Positions 63,092 to 64,000 of a stretch of 64,000 nucleotides of DNA are shown here, piece by piece. Below the pieces are notes generated by a model that saw nothing but the letters and a program-made list of their open reading frames with translations, did no database searches and was not told where the DNA came from. Each line of letters begins with the position of its first letter. The first letter of the stretch is position 1. The DNA comes from CAZRKC01 sp964600665 (GTDB lineage: Bacteria; Bacillota; SLNR01). The DNA lies in contig CAZRKC010000006.1 of assembly GCA_964600665.1 (NCBI GenBank), forward strand, positions 1-64,000. The letters are read 5' to 3'. The position numbers and the translations under genes were made by a program.

Positions 63092-63448
63092 TTATGAATG
63101 CTTCACATGCTCCAAACCTTGTGCGAAAAGTCCGCTGATATGCTCATCATCCAGGGAATAATACACAGTCTTACCAGATTTCCGAAATTTCGCGAGGCGG
63201 ACATTCCGTAAGATCCGCAGTTGATGAGACACCGCCGACTGGCTCATCTCCAAAACAGCTGCCAAATCACAGACACATACTTCCTGCAATGAGAGAAAAT
63301 GCATGATCCGGATTCGTGTGGGGTCACCTAGAATTTTGAATATTTCCGATAACCCCAATACATCCCCATTGGACAATTGATGTTGCCGGAGAGAGAATAT
63401 TGTTTCCGGATGGATCTGCGTGACTTCACAGCGATTCATGTCGGCCAT
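63092..63448 (-). CDS. ArsR/SmtB-family metal-responsive repressor
   Basis: 118 residues, a winged-helix dimer: LGLSEIFKILGDPTRIRIMH, metal-type helix EVCVCDLAAVL, recognition helix MSQSAVSHQLRILR, and a C-terminal helix DEHISGLFAQGLEHVKH. The Cys pair in CVCDL and the C-terminal D-x-H...H-x2-H pattern match Cd/Pb (CadC) and Zn (CzrA) sensors respectively. It should release the operator at 63464-63485 when metal binds and so induce the ATPase gene. Confidence 0.92.
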   Translation of the reverse strand: MADMNRCEVTQIHPETIFSLRQHQLSNGDVLGLSEIFKILGDPTRIRIMHFLSLQEVCVCDLAAVLEMSQSAVSHQLRILRNVRLAKFRKSGKTVYYSLDDEHISGLFAQGLEHVKHS

Positions 63449-63463
63449 CTACACTACTCCCCT

Positions 63464-63485
63464 CATATGAATATATGCTCATATG
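63464..63485 (-). promoter_or_regulatory. ArsR-type operator
   Basis: A perfect 7-base inverted repeat CATATGA, 8 bases, TCATATG, placed between the -10 box (63487-63492) and the ribosome site of the arsR-like gene. AT-rich, as usual for this family. Confidence 0.7.
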
Positions 63486-63486
63486 T

Positions 63487-63515
63487 ATTATATAAAAATA
63501 TGAATCCCCTGTCTA
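63487..63515 (-). promoter_or_regulatory. Promoter of the ArsR/ATPase operon
   Basis: Minus strand TAGACA (63515-63510), 17 bases, TATAAT (63492-63487). The operator follows 1 base after the -10 box. Confidence 0.78.
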
Positions 63516-63532
63516 TCCCCAAAAAGAAAAAA

Positions 63533-63574
63533 AGCACCTGCAGGTGTCAGATTCTTGTCTGACAGCTGAGGTGC
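63533..63574 (-). terminator. Terminator after the TetR-like gene
   Basis: Outer stem GCACCT/AGGTGC and inner stem CTGTCAGA/TCTGACA-type, then a run of seven T on the minus strand. Confidence 0.7.
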
Positions 63575-63588
63575 CCAGTGCTTTTCGC

Positions 63589-64000
63589 TTACGATTTCAA
63601 TCCGTATAAAATCAGCGCGGCTGTGTCCCGTGCAGTACCGGCCAGGTCCAAATCGTCCGTTTCTTCAAAAATCAGATTAGCACCCAAGGAATTGAGAATT
63701 CCGATTAACATCCATGCAGTCAGATTGGCTCCGCATGGCCGAATCTCGCCGTTTTGAATCGCATGATCCAAATGATAAACGAGTTCCCGATGAATCAGAA
63801 TGCGAGTTTCGATAAATGTTTCCTTGACACTATCACTAATGCTGTCCGGATGGAGCATAGCCAGCCGCGCCAGATTTCGGTGACGAAAGGCAAATGACAA
63901 ATGCATCTCCACCAACGCACACAGACGCTGGTCAATGGGAGCCGGTCTATTCATGGCCGTTCGAATCTCGCCTAAATAGAGATCCATACCTGCTCGGACC
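63589..64000 (-). CDS. TetR-family regulator, C-terminal part (cut by the window end)
   Basis: At least 137 residues; the frame stays open to base 64000. The visible part is a helical ligand/dimer domain (LRALVEMHLSFAFRHRNLAR-like helices, ETRILIHRELVYHLDHAIQN, GILNSLGANLIFEETDD). The DNA-binding helix-turn-helix would lie beyond the window. The target is unknown; it points away from the metal operon. Confidence 0.65.
   Translation of the reverse strand, partial: VRAGMDLYLGEIRTAMNRPAPIDQRLCALVEMHLSFAFRHRNLARLAMLHPDSISDSVKETFIETRILIHRELVYHLDHAIQNGEIRPCGANLTAWMLIGILNSLGANLIFEETDDLDLAGTARDTAALILYGLKS

Noticed and set aside
1..64000. CRISPR arrays, rRNA, tRNA, prophage genes
   Set aside because: No regularly spaced repeats, no rRNA motifs, no cloverleaf with a TTCGA arm, and no phage structural genes were seen on reading.

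Overview
The window looks like a chromosomal piece of a spore-forming, anaerobic, Gram-positive bacterium (Bacillota, Clostridia-like). Reasons: the conserved gene order spo0F, fbaA, fsa, glpX, rho, rpmE, prfA, prmC, sua5, ywlE, rpiB, glyA, upp, comEB; AGGAGG-type ribosome sites with many GTG and TTG starts; surface proteins with an IPDTG sorting motif; and a tungsten-type aldehyde:ferredoxin oxidoreductase. No CRISPR array, rRNA or tRNA was seen. Almost all genes from 3 to 46 kb lie on the minus strand.

Layout. 1-4.4 kb is an AT-rich, decayed island: an IS110-family transposase broken by several frameshifts, an IS256-family remnant whose abutted ends form a promoter, and a duplicated type IV pilin gene. 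4.5-15.3 kb is a type IV pilus locus (pilA, pilB, pilO, pilN, pilM, a sigma factor, pilC, pilT, a LysM protein with secretin-type N domains, a PilP-like protein, pilD). A class I c-di-GMP riboswitch with an intrinsic terminator sits between pilB and pilA, and the operon starts from a consensus promoter that overlaps the divergent promoter of a threonine dehydratase gene. 16.7-28.9 kb holds a sortase-type surface protein, an aldehyde oxidoreductase, VanZ, pgi, an mreB-like gene, a PAS/GAF/GGDEF/HD-GYP protein with a frameshift, a chagasin-like lipoprotein, a broken hsp20 behind a CIRCE-like operator, and metF behind a SAM-I riboswitch.

29-47.3 kb is the conserved core: cell-wall precursor genes (murA, wecB/mnaA, tagO-type), nucleotide salvage (upp, comEB, MazG-like), one-carbon metabolism (glyA), translation and tRNA modification (prfA, prmC, sua5, rpmE), rho, sugar phosphate enzymes (rpiB, fsa, glpX, fbaA) and spo0F. 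47.5-64 kb holds an MFS transporter, a DUF916-like/secreted protein pair behind a small leader ORF, a carboxy-terminal protease, a secretion-stress-like module (small secreted protein / htrA / response regulator / histidine kinase) with matching operators on both divergent promoters, a second IPDTG surface protein, a NamZ-type lipoprotein, hypB, a heavy-metal P-type ATPase with its ArsR repressor, and a partial TetR-like regulator.

The main theme is control of a cell-surface machine by c-di-GMP: a riboswitch on the pilin, an MshEN-type domain on the PilB motor, and a GGDEF/HD-GYP protein nearby. The most unusual part is a pilus operon in an apparently single-membrane organism that keeps PilP-like and PilQ N-domain-like parts without an outer-membrane pore.
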